From positions 7,160,037 to 7,224,036 of the forward strand of contig JBBCBC010000026.1 of NCBI GenBank assembly GCA_037126765.1: DNA of 64,000 bases. The letters run 5' to 3'. The stretch is from Stenogyne calaminthoides. Its lineage: Eukaryota; Streptophyta; Magnoliopsida; Lamiales; Lamiaceae. This document shows, piece by piece, positions 32,306-43,752 of this stretch. Position numbers and translations under genes: made by a program. The notes beneath the pieces are model-generated. The model was given only the letters and a program-made list of their open reading frames with translations, was not told the origin of the DNA and searched no databases. Within the stretch, counting starts at the first letter, position 1; each line of letters begins with the position of its first letter.

Positions 32306-33105
32306 AAAACGTGTTCGAGAGTTGTGTGTATAAGAAGTGCGACGGAACTGCCTTGCTATTCTTAGTACTATACGTAGACGATATTCTTCTCATTTAAAAT
32401 TATGTAAAGGTTTTGTCAAACGGGAGGGTATGGCTGTTAAAACAGTTTGATATGAAGGACTTAGGGGAAGCCGGGCACATCCTTGGGATCAAGATCACTC
32501 GAGATCGCAAGAAAATGATGATAGGCTTATCACAAGCTTCATACATAGATACAATTTTGAAGCGTTTCATCATGCAGGATTCCAAGAAAGTTTTTTTACC
32601 TTTCAGACATGGAATCCATCTATCCAAAGATATGTGCCCTAAGAAACAAAAGGAGATAGATGACATGTGAGGCATTCCTTATGCTTCGGCAGTAGGAAGC
32701 CTTATGTATGCAATGTTGTATACGAGGCCATATCACCTACGCCGTAGGCATGGTAGCAAGATATCAAAGTAATCCGGGAAATCAACACTGGACTGCTGTT
32801 AAAAATATTCTGAAGTATCTGAAGAGAACCCGGGATAGAATACTTGTTTATCAGTCAGACAGTTTATTTCCGGTGGGATACACGGACTCAAATTTTCAAT
32901 CGGACCTAGATTCCAAAAAATCTACCTCAGGTAGTGTGTTTTGTCTGGGAGGAGGAGTTGTAACATGGAGAAGCGTTAAGAAGAAATGTATCGCAGATTC
33001 TACCATGGAAGCCGAATATGTAGCTGCTTGTGAAGCAGCGAAAGAAGCGGTGTGGCTCAAGAACTTCTTAGTGGACTTAGACTTAGTTCCGAATTTGCCC
33101 AGATC
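32306..33105 (+). pseudogene. Cop-1 pol, second part: reverse transcriptase end and RNase H
   Basis: It continues the Cop-1 reverse transcriptase directly after the duplicated TGATC (QNVFESCVYKKCDGTAL), with YVDD at 32371-32382. Then follow FRHGIHLSKDMCPKKQKEID and a TGA at 32668-32670 just after IDDM. A frameshift lies near 32730. RNase H retains GYTDSNF, IADSTMEAEYVAA and LVDLDLVPNLP, then stops being pol at about 33105, where LTR sequence begins. The last ~120 residues of RNase H, the polypurine tract and the first ~180 bp of the 3' LTR are deleted. Confidence 0.85.
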
Positions 33106-34702
33106 ACAGAAGATCACGTTACCAGTCCCTTGTAAATGAGTGCGTGTTTCACAACTTAGATAGATCTGAAAAATCCATTGGTAGAAGTTGATGTGTAAGA
33201 CTTAGATTGACTTGTCTTGACCGAGAGATTACACTAGTGCATTTGATGTTCTGAAGCGGACCTACAGAGAGAATAAACTCATTCGCACTGACTTATGTGA
33301 TGAAGAGTTAGAACTCAGTGGTTGTTGATTTCTTAATCTCTGTCACTTAATAAGGACTGTGTGTGATTAGTAATTATTGTTTTGACTTATAATAGGAAGA
33401 GAATCAATGCGACTTCGATACCCTATATCTTGGGCAATAATATTAATTACATGACAGTTGCTAAATTAATACAGAGAATCGTGTGCTTGGAGAGTCTTGT
33501 ATGATTAGTCCCCTTGGTGGGTATCAGAACCTTTATCATACCAAATCTTGTAAGTGGAATTAATTTTCCGGTATGAATAATAATGTTGAGCTGTCCTTAC
33601 TCCAAGGATAAAGATATTAATTAATATAAAGATTTTCAGTGGCTTAATTAATTAATGGACAAAATAATCTTAAACACGGGAAATAATAATCGGGAGCCAT
33701 ATTACCGTAATATGGGTTGAGATGGATAGTGCAATATTAATTATAAAGTGGAATTAATTAATATTAATGAGCTGAATTATATTGTGGCTCAATATTGGAA
33801 TTCAGAAGCCCATTGAGAGGTTCATCTTAATTCTCCTAAAGGCCCCTAAGTAGCCCAATTAAATTCCATTAAATGAAAAGGTGTATAAAATAAATTAAAT
33901 ATTTTGTTGCTATTTTTCCTTGTTTTTTTTAGAAATTATTAAAGAAAAGAGGGAGAAGGATTTTCTTGAAAAGATTTTATGGAAAGGAGATAAGTATTCT
34001 TGGAATGCAAGATTATCCCATAAATTCAAGAAATCTCCCACTTGGCCTTTTAATTTTATGTTTCAAAAATTAGGGGAATAAGAAGGAAGAAAAGATTTTC
34101 TTGATTTTCTTGAAAAGATTTTATGGAAAAAGATATGTATTCTTGGAATACAAGAACATCTCATAAATTCAAGAAAGATCCAACCTTGAAAATAAACCTT
34201 ATTATTTTCGAAAATTTGGGTTAATATGGGTGTGAGATTTTTGTGAAAAAATACACATGGAAAGAAGAATATATGAGATATATTCAAGATTTCTTGGAGA
34301 TCAAGAAAAGATCTTTCCTAACCCTAATTACACCTAAAAATTTCGAAGCCCCCCCCCTCTATTATAAATAGGGGATGAATTTTTTATCCCCTTCCATGAG
34401 TTGAAAAAATTAGAAACCCATAAAGGTGGTGCAAGGACTTGGGAATACTTGAGAAGGACTTTTGGTTGGTAGCCAGATACCTGATCTTGCCTGTCTCAGA
34501 TTGTCTCTCTAACGGGTATGTTTACGTAAACTCCTAGAAATTCCGCATGCTAGGATCTTGTGCGTGAATTATTGTTTGCATGTTGTTGTTGGATTGATTA
34601 TTAAATGAATTCACATAGGTTAATTATGCTAGTAATAATCGATAATTTAAATTTGTGTTTATGAGGTCATCCCGATAGATCCTGGCATAACGTATCCCAA
34701 CA
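33106..34702 (+). repeat. 3' LTR of Cop-1, lacking its first ~180 bp
   Basis: It aligns from ATCACAGAAGATCACGTTA with position 5115 onward of the 5' LTR. It ends ACGTATCCCAACA at 34702, followed by the TTTCC duplication. It has a small internal deletion near 34437 relative to the 5' copy. The TATA box TATAAATA is at 34363-34370. The uninterrupted stretch after GGTAGCCA shows what the 5' LTR lost. Confidence 0.85.
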
Positions 34703-34707
34703 TTTCC

Positions 34708-35626
34708 CCGACTCCATCCCAAAATTGCATTTTTTTTGGGGTTGAGCCCCATGTTGAATTTCCTGAGAACATCAAAAGTTTGGGCAAGGTGGGTGAGGTG
34801 ATCTCCCCTTTTAAATCTCTTGACGACTATGTCATCTACATAAACCTCCACTGATTTACCGATTTGATCAGCAAATATGTGGTTGACCAACCTCTGGTAG
34901 GTAGCCCCGGTATTTTCAGACCGAAAGGCATTCTTTTCCAGCAATAGAGGCTTTTCTCAGTTAAGAACGAAGTATGTTGTCGATCTGGTTCGTGCATCGC
35001 TATCTGATGATAGCCCGCAAAGGCATCCATGAATGACATCATCTCGTGACCAACTGTGTTGTCTATCAGGTGGTCAATGTGTGGCATAGGAAAGAAGTCG
35101 ATACAAAGTAAGTGAAGTCGATACAAAGTCGCCAGGTACCGTTCGACTTTTTCACCAATACTGCGTTGGCTACCCATTCCGGCTGGTCGGCCTGAGTAAT
35201 CAGGTCATTGTCCAGCAACTTCTTCTTTTCCTCGACAAGTGCCGCATATTTCTCTGGGCCAAATTTTTGCCTTTTCTGGGCTATCGACTTTCGAGTTGGA
35301 TCGATATATAACCGGTAGCATGCGACTTCTGGGTTGATGCCGATCATATCCTTGTGTGACCATGCAAACACGTCCAAGTTCTTTTTGAGAAAGTCGACAA
35401 CTTCCCCCCTCAGGTCGCCAGGTATCTTGGAGCCTATAATGACCTCCACATCTGGCCGAGTTGGATCTACTTTGACTTTCTCGAGTTCTTCCCCGGGGAT
35501 GGCTCTTGGGTCATTTTGATGGGGATCATCGATTTTAGCCTTGAGTAGAAACTCTTCAGGTTCAGGTCCCATTCTTGGATCGAGATCGTCGCAACTTCTT
35601 TTCTTGCTTGTCTTTTCAGTGTTCAA
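34708..35626 (-). pseudogene. Gyp-1 reverse transcriptase
   Basis: Minus-strand frames give SNGTWRLCIDF and FMDAFAGYHQIAMHEPD (polymerase motif with the first catalytic aspartate), then RMPFGLK, TYQRLVNHIFADQIG and VEVYVDDIVVK (YVDD at 34831-34842). The N-terminal part includes PEEFLLKAKIDDP and DVFAWSHKDMIGI, which link protease to polymerase in this group. A tandem duplication near 35090-35128 (GTCGATACAAAGT repeated) breaks the frame inside the domain. Another frame change follows RMPFGLK, and one lies near 34745. Pol resumes at 4938 on the other side of Cop-1. Confidence 0.85.
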
Positions 35627-35683
35627 TTTGTTACATTAAATTTCACTATCCATTACAAGTATTTGTTTACTAGATTAAAATGC

Positions 35684-36355
35684 CTAATTGAAATGAGAAA
35701 AAGAATAAACTAAACAATCTCTTGCATCCACCTGGTCACCCTTAACAGTGCTGACCAACCCACTCTTGGTGGGGAATTTTATACAAAAGTAGAAAGTTGA
35801 GGACGCAGCCTCAAACTCGTGCTCAAAAGGCCTTCTGAGAAACCCGTTATAGGTACTCGGAAGGTCGATTATAAAGAAATCTAAGAGTCTAGTAGCCCTA
35901 ACCTTATCATCTAGGGTGGATACTAACTCGATAGCCAACCGGATCATTCTAAGCGACCTCACAGTTGCATCCCCGAAGCCTTTTATGATGTGGTCGCACG
36001 GGGTAATGTAAACATCATAGTCCCCGAGCTGATCTAAGGTTTTCTTGACGAGGATATTACAGAATGCCCCTCCGTCGACCAGTAGTTGGCACATGGTAGT
36101 CCACATGATATTGGCCTCAATTACCAAGGGGTCGATGTTCGGGTAGATAATCCAAACCTTATCTTTCTCGCCGAACTCGATCTTATTGGTCTCCTCGACC
36201 ATGGTAAAAACTAGCAATACCATCTTCCTGGCATTCTCCATTTCTCTGACCTCGGCCTTCATGCGCCTTTTCGATGAGGAGGCCGAAGAAAAACCTCTTA
36301 CTGCCCCGAGAGGAGAGAGGGTGTGTATGATGTGACCTCCCACATCCTCGGGCAT
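35684..36355 (-). pseudogene. Gyp-1 protease region
   Basis: The minus-strand frame carries LLVDGGAFCNILVKKTLDQL. The D-G-G triad fits the retropepsin active site as it appears in many plant Tat-type elements. Preceding residues (PEDVGGHIIHTLSPLG) are typical of the gag-protease spacer. The downstream KGFGDATVRSLRMIRL and LDFFIIDLPSTYNGFL match the flap and second half. The enzyme would cleave the Gag-Pol polyprotein. The frame ends in a stop near 35684 and does not connect to reverse transcriptase. Confidence 0.75.
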
Positions 36356-38005
36356 GGGTAGGACTGGTCGCTCGCCCTGCTCGGCCCTCGAGTTGGGGTT
36401 TCTTTGGACTTATTCTTCCTACCTGGGACGATAGCCCTATTGGCGACCTCTCGATTTCAGGTCGTTGTTGTCCCAAGGCCGCTTGACAAACTCGTCCAAT
36501 CAACCATCTTCATACAGCCTCCAAAGCTGCTTCAGTAGATCCCTACACTCACTTGTGTAATGGCCTGTTTGCGTATGATACTGGCAGAACTTATCGAGGT
36601 TCTTCTTACTTTTGTCCTTGATCGGGTGAGGTGGATGTAGTAGTTCTCGCCCTCTAATCTGTGCATAGAAATGACTAGGTGTCATGCCTAGAGCTTCCAT
36701 CAGCTTCACAGGAATGGTGTCTTCGAAAGGCTTGAAGTTGTTGGGTGCCTTGTAGTGACCCTCGATTTTCTTGGCACTCTTTTTTGGTTCTGTGACTTCC
36801 TTTATCTCGGAGAGTCGGGATTCCAGCAGTTCTGAGGTATGAAACAAGTCACTAGCTCACCTTCGGAAGTCGGCGTAGCTAATTTGAAAACCGACGGTCA
36901 TGCGCCACCATAATTTGGTGCCCTTCCTGAGGCCGCTAACAGTCCCAAGCAGTTTTGCCTCATCCCCCAAGGGATCTCCTTTAAGAATGAGCTTGTCGAT
37001 CCTTTCAACATAGGATCAATCTGACTCATTCTCGCCTTGTTGAGTGTTCATGAGGCGCTGTCTGGTCGTAGGTCAGGGAGCCATTACCGTGAAGTGGCTC
37101 AAGAACAGTTTGGCGAGCTGCTCGAAAGTGTCTACCGAGAAAGGTGGTAGTGAGGTGAACCACATATGAGCCTGGTCGCTCAACGTTAGTGAGAACAACC
37201 TGCATTTAGTCGCATCGGTTGCACCCATGGAGGCCATGTAGGAATTGTATTTCGCCACATGGACCCTTGGGTCCGAGCTCCTAGTGTAGCGATCTAAAGC
37301 CGCCTTGCTGATTTTCCTCTGGGTAGGTTCCAGAGTGACCATGGAGAATCTGAGATGACGAGGTTAGTGTCCGTCCCCATCGGTCCATTTCGATTCTCCA
37401 CCCGTTCCAACAGTTGCTGAACTGTCAGGGCCAGTTCTGCGACCTAGGCATCGTGAGGGTTCCTTATCGGGAATGCCTCATGCCCCTCGCCATGGCGGAT
37501 AGCTGAGCCCCTTTGCCCCTCACCATGGTGTAGGTTTAGTGCCATGGCGAGGTCGCGTTCCACCTGCTCCTCATGACGAGACTAAGAATGAGCCTCATCC
37601 TCGATTCCTATCGGAGCTTTCTAAGCCCCCTGATTTCCAAGGCGGCCGAACACGTTGTTCGAACCCGCAGGTCTTTCCATTAAGGGGAGTGGTAGTTCCG
37701 GGCGTTTGCATGCCTCGCCTTGGGATAGGCCAGTTGGCCTGCTGATCGTCCCCTTTCGACTAAGGGACCCTTACCCTTAGAGGGTCCGGCGTCATGATTT
37801 TATCCTCCGGACCATCAAAATTGAGACGCCTCTTGTTGAGGACAGCCAGGATGGTCTTTTTGTCCTCCTGTGTCTGAATAAGGTTCCCCCAATTAGGGGT
37901 GGCCGCTGGGGCCGCTTGACAAGTGTGGCAGGAACTTTGGAAAGCCTCAGCACCATCACGGGCGTCAGTCTCATGCCTGGTTTTATCGTTTTGGTTGATT
38001 GCCAT
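36356..38005 (-). pseudogene. Gyp-1 gag, fragmented
   Basis: The ATG at 38003-38005 gives MAINQNDKTRHETDARDG, matching the Gyp-2 gag start MAINQGNPIRRKADAHDG. The capsid domain appears at 37073-37342: RYTRSSDPRVHVAKYNSYMA, FSLTLSDQAHMWFTSLPP, FEQLAKLFLSHF. The C-terminal part at 36500-36847 has the zinc-type pattern CQYHTQTGHYTSEC. The region between 37343 and 37759 carries a stretch rich in CCATGGCGAGG-like repeats and no clean frame. Several stops and shifts separate these parts. Confidence 0.8.
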
Positions 38006-38072
38006 TGTTGAAAAGCTGCAAAGAAAATGGGTTTTCCAAGAATGTTGAACAATCGGTTATAAAGTTCCCACA

Positions 38073-38084
38073 GATGGCGCCAAT
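38073..38084 (-). promoter_or_regulatory. Primer binding site of Gyp-1
   Basis: The minus strand reads ATTGGCGCCATC directly after the LTR end ACAACA. Gyp-2 has ATTGGCGCCGTC at 56571. The TGGCGCC form is common in plant Ty3/gypsy Tat/Athila-type elements. Confidence 0.8.
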
Positions 38085-38756
38085 TGTTGTGCCTGGTTTG
38101 AGATTCCGGCCAACAAACAATAATTAGATGATGAGTTGATAGTTTAAACGATCAAAACAAGTAAATAAAGCAAGAATTGATGACCCAGTTCGTCTATGAA
38201 TAAGACTACATCTGGGGGCGTCCAAACCAGGAGTATATTGTGATTATTTCTGCCTAGAATGCTATTGTGTTCCAACCCTTTTCTAGGATGGCGAGATGGC
38301 CTATTTATACAAGGATTCCTGCCTCGTGGGTGGAAATTTACACAAGGAATATGCAGTAAAGGGGGCTTCAATCCCGCTGGCCAAGAATTCCACCTCGTCA
38401 GGTCAGTGATTGCTGTAGTTAGTGCGCACCAATCGCAGGGCGAATTTCAAGGCGGATCTTGTGGCTTGCCGGGTGTTTTCCTTATTTGCAGGAGTATGCG
38501 AATCTCACGACCTCCGGCCTGTGGAGTTATTCATTTTAAGTCGCCTCTTCTGGTAGTCATTCGCGACTTGTCTTCTCTACAACTTTTGAGTATGTTGCAT
38601 TTGTGTATGGTGAAGTGGCGCTTTCGTGATATCTGACCTGGTCTATTGATCACCTGGTCTTGAAGTCTTATCATTAGGTTCGCTTCAACTGATAGCCGGC
38701 GGGCGACCTGTCATGTGGGTGACCTATCGGTGGTCGGATTTATCCATGTTACAACA
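38085..38756 (-). repeat. 5' LTR of Gyp-1, 672 bp
   Basis: On the plus strand it runs from TGTTGTGCCTGG to CATGTTACAACA. Its reverse complement matches the Gyp-2 LTR (55929-56570), for example TGTTGTAACATGGATAAA against TGTTGTAGCATGGATAAA. A minus-strand TATAAATA lies at 38302-38309. Open frames over 38259-38906 are incidental. Confidence 0.8.
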
Positions 38757-38819
38757 CCAACGAATTCGGGACGAATCTTTTTGGCAAATGTGTCATTAAA
38801 TCCGGAATGGAGGGAGTAT
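38757..38819 (-). mobile_element. Truncated Stowaway-like MITE end
   Basis: The minus strand from 38819 reads TACTCCCTCCATTCCGGATT, then GACACATTTGCC. This resembles the plant Stowaway/Mariner terminal repeat CTCCCTCCGTCCC followed by a GACAC motif. It is cut by the end of the Gyp-1 LTR at 38756, which suggests Gyp-1 inserted into it. The other end is not visible. Confidence 0.4.
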
Positions 38820-39105
38820 ATTATATGGACTAAAATGTATAAAGATAAAAATGGCAGGGGAAAAAGAGTCCAAAAATATTTTCCACCACTAATCCACTTT
38901 TTATAGAGAAGATGTGAAATGTTTTTTAAAATATTGCAAAAATGAAATTATAGAGGAGATGTGAAATATTTTTAAAAATATTATATGTATTATATTATTA
39001 TACCTTTGGTTGTCATCCAATAACTCGAGTGCCTCCTTGGTCATCGTCTCGTGTGTCCTTATTGTTTATCTGGGTTCCTCATCTCATAAACGTACGTCTA
39101 TTTCA
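38820..39105. other. Left flank of Cop-5, underlying locus DNA
   Basis: This A+T-rich sequence contains an imperfect direct repeat of about 35 bp: TATAGAGAAGATGTGAAATG near 38904 and TATAGAGGAGATGTGAAATA near 38951. No gene is visible. It ends with TTTCA (39101-39105), the left target duplication of Cop-5, so it was contiguous with 55604 onward before that insertion. Confidence 0.5.
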
Positions 39106-40815
39106 TGTTGGGGAATTAATTGCCCGGATCTATTCGGGATGAATATTTAAATACAAATTTAATTCTAACAATTATTACTAGCATGAATTAATCCTATATT
39201 AATTCAAATAATAATTCAACAACAAATCATGCATATAAACATTTCACATAAATCCTACGCATGCGGAATTGCTACGGGTTTACGTGAAGTAACCTCTCGG
39301 AGTAACAACCGTTGAGAAGATGGATCCCGTTGGCACGAACACACCAAAAGACCTTCTCAAGTATTCCCTTATCCTTGTTCAACAATCCGGTGGTAGGAAC
39401 TCACAAAAGGAAAAATAAAATTATGTTGCACCACCTTTGTGGATTTCTAATTTTTCCAACACATGGAATTGCACTTGGGGATGAAAAAATCATCCCCTAT
39501 TTATAATACAAGGGGTGGCCGATTTTTGCCCTAGGAATAAGATGGGGAAATCTTTTTCTTGCTCTCCAAAAAATCTTGAATATATCCAATATATTCTTTT
39601 CTCCATATTTAAAATATTCCACAAAAATCCCAACTCCCTATATTAAGAGATTTTCGAAAATATCACATTGAATAGGAAAGAAATAGGATCTTTGACTTTT
39701 CTTAAATTTATGGGATAATCTTGTATTCCAAGAATACATTATTCATAAAATCTTTCCAAGAAAATCAAGAAAATATTTTCTCTTTCTTCCTTTAATGATT
39801 TTCGAAAATTATGAAAAAATTAGCAAAAATAATTTATTTTATTTTAAACACCTTTTTCAGTTATTGGACATTATGTTTGGGCTACTTGAGGGGCCTTTAG
39901 GAGAATTAAGATTGGACCTTCTAATGGACTTTGAATATCTAATATTGAGCCACAATATTATTCAAGCCCATAAATATTAATTAATCCCACTACATAATTA
40001 ATATTGCACCATCCATCTTAACCCATATTACTGTTAATATGACTCCCGGTTATTTTTTCCCGTGTTTAAGATTATCCAGCCCATTAATTAATTCAAGCCA
40101 CTGAAACAGCTTTCCTTTAATTAATATCTTTTGTCCTTGGTCAAGGAACGGTTCAACATTATTATCCATACCGGAAACTAATTCCACTTGCAAGATTTGG
40201 TATGATAAATCTTATGAACCTCCCAAAGGGGCAAATCGAACAAGCGTACTTGCACACGATTCTTCGTATTAAATCTTAGCAATCGCATGTGACCAATAAT
40301 ATTGCCCAAGATATAAAGTATTGAATCTCATTGATTCTCTACCTGTCATAAGTCAAAGCAATAATTACTAACCACACACGATCCTATTTAAGGGACGAAG
40401 ATTAAGAAATAATGAACCACTGAGGTCTAATTCTTCTGAATTCAATGCTGAAGAATTTATCCTCCTGTAGGTCCTATTCAGTGCATCAGTCATGCACTAG
40501 TGTAATCTCTTGGTCAAGACAAGTCAATCTGAGCCTTACACTTCAACCTTTCACAATGGATTGTTCATTTCCATCTAGGTCGTGGACAACGTACTTTTAG
40601 TTACAAGGGACTGTTAATTTAATCTTCTGTGATCTGGTATCACTAAATTAACTATAATGTAACACGTACTATTTATTGAACAATTATGCAGTAAATATAT
40701 GTAACATTCAATGATATTTAAAGCATCAGTGATAAATAATTTATTTAAGTAAATAAGACATGAATTCAGTTTGGTTATACAAAGTAAAAGCATACTTTCT
40801 AGTATAACCCCAACA
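39106..40815 (-). repeat. 3' LTR of Cop-5, 1710 bp
   Basis: On the plus strand it runs from TGTTGGGGAATTAATTGCCC to AGTATAACCCCAACA. It is almost identical to the two halves of the 5' LTR. A TATTTATA (minus TATAAATA) occurs near 39498-39505. Frames within it are not genes. Confidence 0.9.
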
Positions 40816-40941
40816 ATCTCTCACTTATACTCAAAGTCTGCTTTTAAGTATACTACAACATATCTCGTGTAGTTCCTAATGCGTGACATCTAATGTCACC
40901 TACACGAACCTAATAATATCTCCCACTTATACTCAAAGCAG
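40816..40941 (-). promoter_or_regulatory. Double polypurine tract and hairpin (Cop-5)
   Basis: Minus-strand copies of CTTTGAGTATAAGTG(A/G)GAGA lie next to the LTR (40816-40836) and at about 40919-40938. Between them TCGTGTAG (40865-40872) pairs with CTACACGA (40900-40907), and GTGACA (40883-40888) pairs with TGTCAC (40894-40899), forming a nested stem. Confidence 0.7.
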
Positions 40942-42500
40942 ATTGGCAACGGTCTTGACACCCATTCCTTCCACATGTCTCTCTAATGTGTTCTGAGGCT
41001 GACCCTTTGTGAATGGATCTACTAGGTTGTCTTCTGACGCGATCTTTGCCACCTCTATATCTCCTCTCTTAACGATTTCTCGTATAAGATGGTATTTCCT
41101 TTCAATGTGTTTGCTGGCCTTGTGGGCTCTTGGTTCCCTCGAATTTGAAACTGCTCCGGCATTATCACAGTAAACAGTGATTGTGCTGGGCAAATTCGGA
41201 ACTACATCCAAGTCCACTAGGAAGTTCTTGAGCCAAACCTCTTCTTTCGCTGCCTCGCAAACAGCTACGTATTCGGCTTCCATGGTAGAATCGGCGATGC
41301 ATTTCTGCTTAACGCTTCTCCATGTCATGGCTCCTCCCCCCATGCAAAACACACTTCCCCTAAGTCTGATTGGAAATACTAGTCCGTGTAACCGATGGGG
41401 ATTAGACTATCTGACTGATAAACTAACATTCTATCCTGAGTTCTTTTTAGATACTTCAGAATGTTCTTAACTGCCGTCCAATGCTCTTTTCCCGGATTAC
41501 TTTGATATCTTGCCACCATGCCAACGACAAAGCAGATATCCGGTCTCGTGCACAGCATTGCATACATAAGGCTTCCGACAGCCGAAGCATAAGGAATGCC
41601 TTTCATGTCATCTATCTCCTTTTGGGTCTTAGGGCACATTTCCCTGGATAGATGGATTCCATGTCTGAAAGGTACGAAGCCTTTCTTGGAATCTCGCATG
41701 TTGAATCGCTTCAAGACAGTGTCTATATATGAAGCTTGCGATAAGCCTATCATCATTTTCTTGCGATCTCGAGTGATCTTGATCCCAAGGATGTGCCCGG
41801 CTTCCCCTAAATCCTTCATATCAAACTATTTTGAAAGCCATGCCCTTACGTCTGACAACACCTTTACATCGTCCACGATGAGCAGAATGTCGTCTACATA
41901 TAGCACTAAGAATACCAATGCAGTTCCGACACGCTTCTTGTACACACAACTTTCGTATTCGTTTTGATCAAACCCATAAGACTTTATTACTTGATCAAAA
42001 CATTGGTTCCAAGCTCTGGATGCTTGTTTGAGTCCATAAATGGACTTCTTGAGCTTACAAACTAGGTGTTCTTGGCCTTTTTCAATGAAGCCTTGGGGTT
42101 GTTGCATATAGATTTCATCTTCAAGACTTCCGTTAAGGAAAGCCGTCTTGACATCCATTTGCTAGAATTCAAAGTCGAGATGCGCAGCAATCGACAAGAT
42201 GATTCGGATGGACTTGAGCATTGCTATAGGTGAAAAGGTTTCCTCATAGTCGATCCCTTCTTTCTGAGTATAACCTTTCGCCACAAGCCTTGCCTTGAAG
42301 GTTTCCACCTTCCCGTCCGATCCTCTGTTCCTCTTGTATACCCACTTGCAACCAATGGGTTTGACCCAATTATGTGGTTCGACTAGCTCCCACACTCTGT
42401 TATGATCCATAGAACCCATTTCGGCTTCCATTGCTGTTTGCCAAGAAATTGTATCCTTGTCTTGGATTGCCTCAATCATAAGTCCATGGGTCTGATTCAT
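40933..42500 (-). pseudogene. Cop-5 pol: reverse transcriptase and RNase H
   Basis: Reverse transcriptase begins near 42450 (EAEMGSMDHNRVWELVEP) and has CKWVYKRNRG. A TAG at 42162-42164 replaces a tryptophan codon just before QMDVKTAFLNG. The catalytic YVDD is at 41889-41900. A second stop near 41823 replaces the glutamine before FDMKDLG. RNase H includes GYTD, then after a frame change near 41360 IADSTMEAEYVAV, ITVYCDNAGAV, HIERKYHLIREI and DPFTKGQP, ending MGVKTVANLL. Acidic active-site residues are visible. These enzymes would make cDNA; the two stops and the shift block that. Confidence 0.88.
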
Positions 42501-43657
42501 CCTGACCGGGGACTAAGTTCGAGGACTCTCCTACCCCCATGAATCTCTCAGGTTGTCTTACAACCCTCCCACTACGACGAGGTTCTGGTTGTGTAAGTGT
42601 GTCATTTGGTATGTCATCTTGTACAGTTGGCACTGAGGTTAGCCCCCTTAGCTCATTTAAGGTAATCTCACTTCTGGGCTTTCTTTCGTTCATATAGTCT
42701 TCTTCCAACAATCTAAAGTGGGTGCTTATTACCACCTTTTGATCTTCAGGACAATAGAACATACACCCTTTTGTTCCCTCGGGGTATCCTATAAACAGCC
42801 TTAATTCTGATCGAGGATCCAATTTTCCGGCTTCCTTGTCCAACACGTAGGCCGGACACCCCCAAATTCTCATGTGTCTCAAACTGGGCTTGCGCCCGGT
42901 CCACAATTCTTTTGGGAGTTTTGGGAACCGATTTGGATGGCACCAAGTTCAGAATATAAGCCGCTGTTTCCAAGGCGTGACCCCAGAATGACTTGGGTAG
43001 ATCCGCATAACTCATCATTGATCTAACCATTTCTAAAAGAGTTCTGTTTCTTCGCTCTGCAACCCCATTTTGTTGAGGGGTTCCGGGTGCAGTTAGCTGG
43101 GATACAATCCCTTCATCTGACAAGTAGTTCAAAAACTCATCGCTGAGGTACTCGCCTCCACGATCAGATCGTAGAGACTTGATACGTTTTTCCCTATGAT
43201 TCTCTGCTTGAGCCTTAAATTCTTTGAATTTGTCAAAGGTCTCAGATTTATGCTTCATAAGGAAAATATAGTCGTACCTTGAGTAATCATCAATAAAGGT
43301 GACGAAATACTCATAACCTCCTCTTGATTTGATTGACATTGGACCACATACGTCTGTGTGAACGATTTCTAACACTTCTTTGGCTCTATTCCCCTTGGCT
43401 CCGAATGCCCTCTTGGTCATTTTACCCTCCAAACATGATTCTCAAGTTGGGATTGGTTCAATCCGGAGAGACTCCAATGAACCATCTTCTACCAACCTTT
43501 GAATCCTTTTTGGATTAATATGTCCCAATCTGAGATGCCATAGAAGTGTCTCGTTCACGTCTGATGAACGTTTTCTTTTATCGGAAACAGTTGTTGTGTT
43601 ATAAGATGCATTTCGTGAGTGGTGTGCACAGTTAATTGTATAGAGATTATTCGACAA
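42472..43657 (-). pseudogene. Cop-5 pol: pre-integrase, integrase and linker
   Basis: The pre-integrase domain (HLRLGHINPKRIQRLV) runs to a TGA near 43442 that replaces the first cysteine of the CESCLEG motif, so its zinc site is broken. The integrase core is intact in sequence: aspartate in VHTDVCG, aspartate in RSDRGGEY and glutamate in GVAERRNRTLLE, with the last two about 36 residues apart. A frameshift near 42910 (PSKSVPKTPK) leads to the linker WTGRKPSLRHMRIWGCPAYV and a tail with RRSGRVVRQPERFMG. It would insert element cDNA into chromosomes. Confidence 0.88.
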
Positions 43658-43752
43658 CGTTCCATGACAGATAAATTTATCATAAAGAGAAATGGTAACA
43701 ACTTTGTCAAAAGTAACCGAATATCCATCAAGGTAAAGTTTAGAAATCGAAA

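Larger units (their letters stand above)
4939..34702 (+). mobile_element. Cop-1: Ty1/copia element, heavily interrupted, TSD TTTCC
   Basis: The left end is TGTTGGGGTTATAC at 4939 and the right end CGTATCCCAACA at 34702, flanked by TTTCC at 4934-4938 and 34703-34707. Remaining own sequence is the 5' LTR part (4939-6564), integrase and half of reverse transcriptase (21826-23129), the rest of reverse transcriptase and part of RNase H (32306-33105) and the 3' LTR (33106-34702). Between these lie Cop-2, Cop-3, SIRE-2 and Cop-4. The 5' LTR end, leader, gag, protease and the integrase N-terminus are gone, lost in the deletion inferred at 8221. Confidence 0.8.
4716..38756 (-). mobile_element. Gyp-1: Ty3/gypsy element (Tat/Ogre-like), split by Cop-1
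   Basis: This minus-strand element has its 5' LTR at 38085-38756, primer site at about 38073-38084, gag, protease and reverse transcriptase from 38005 down to 34703, and further pol at 4716-4938. The two pol pieces are adjacent in the ancestral frame. The Cop-1 insertion (4939-34702) with TTTCC duplicated at 4934-4938 and 34703-34707 separates them. The element is truncated at 4715/4716 against SIRE-1, so the rest of pol and the 3' LTR are not present. The lineage is assigned from the ANPTKVKAIL and EVQKLTGCLSALNRFIS segments, typical of plant Tat-type pol. Confidence 0.8.

Noticed and set aside
38259..38906. Plus-strand frames of 125 and 63 codons beside Gyp-1.
   Set aside because: They lie in the antisense strand of the Gyp-1 LTR and in the MITE-like flank, without motifs.
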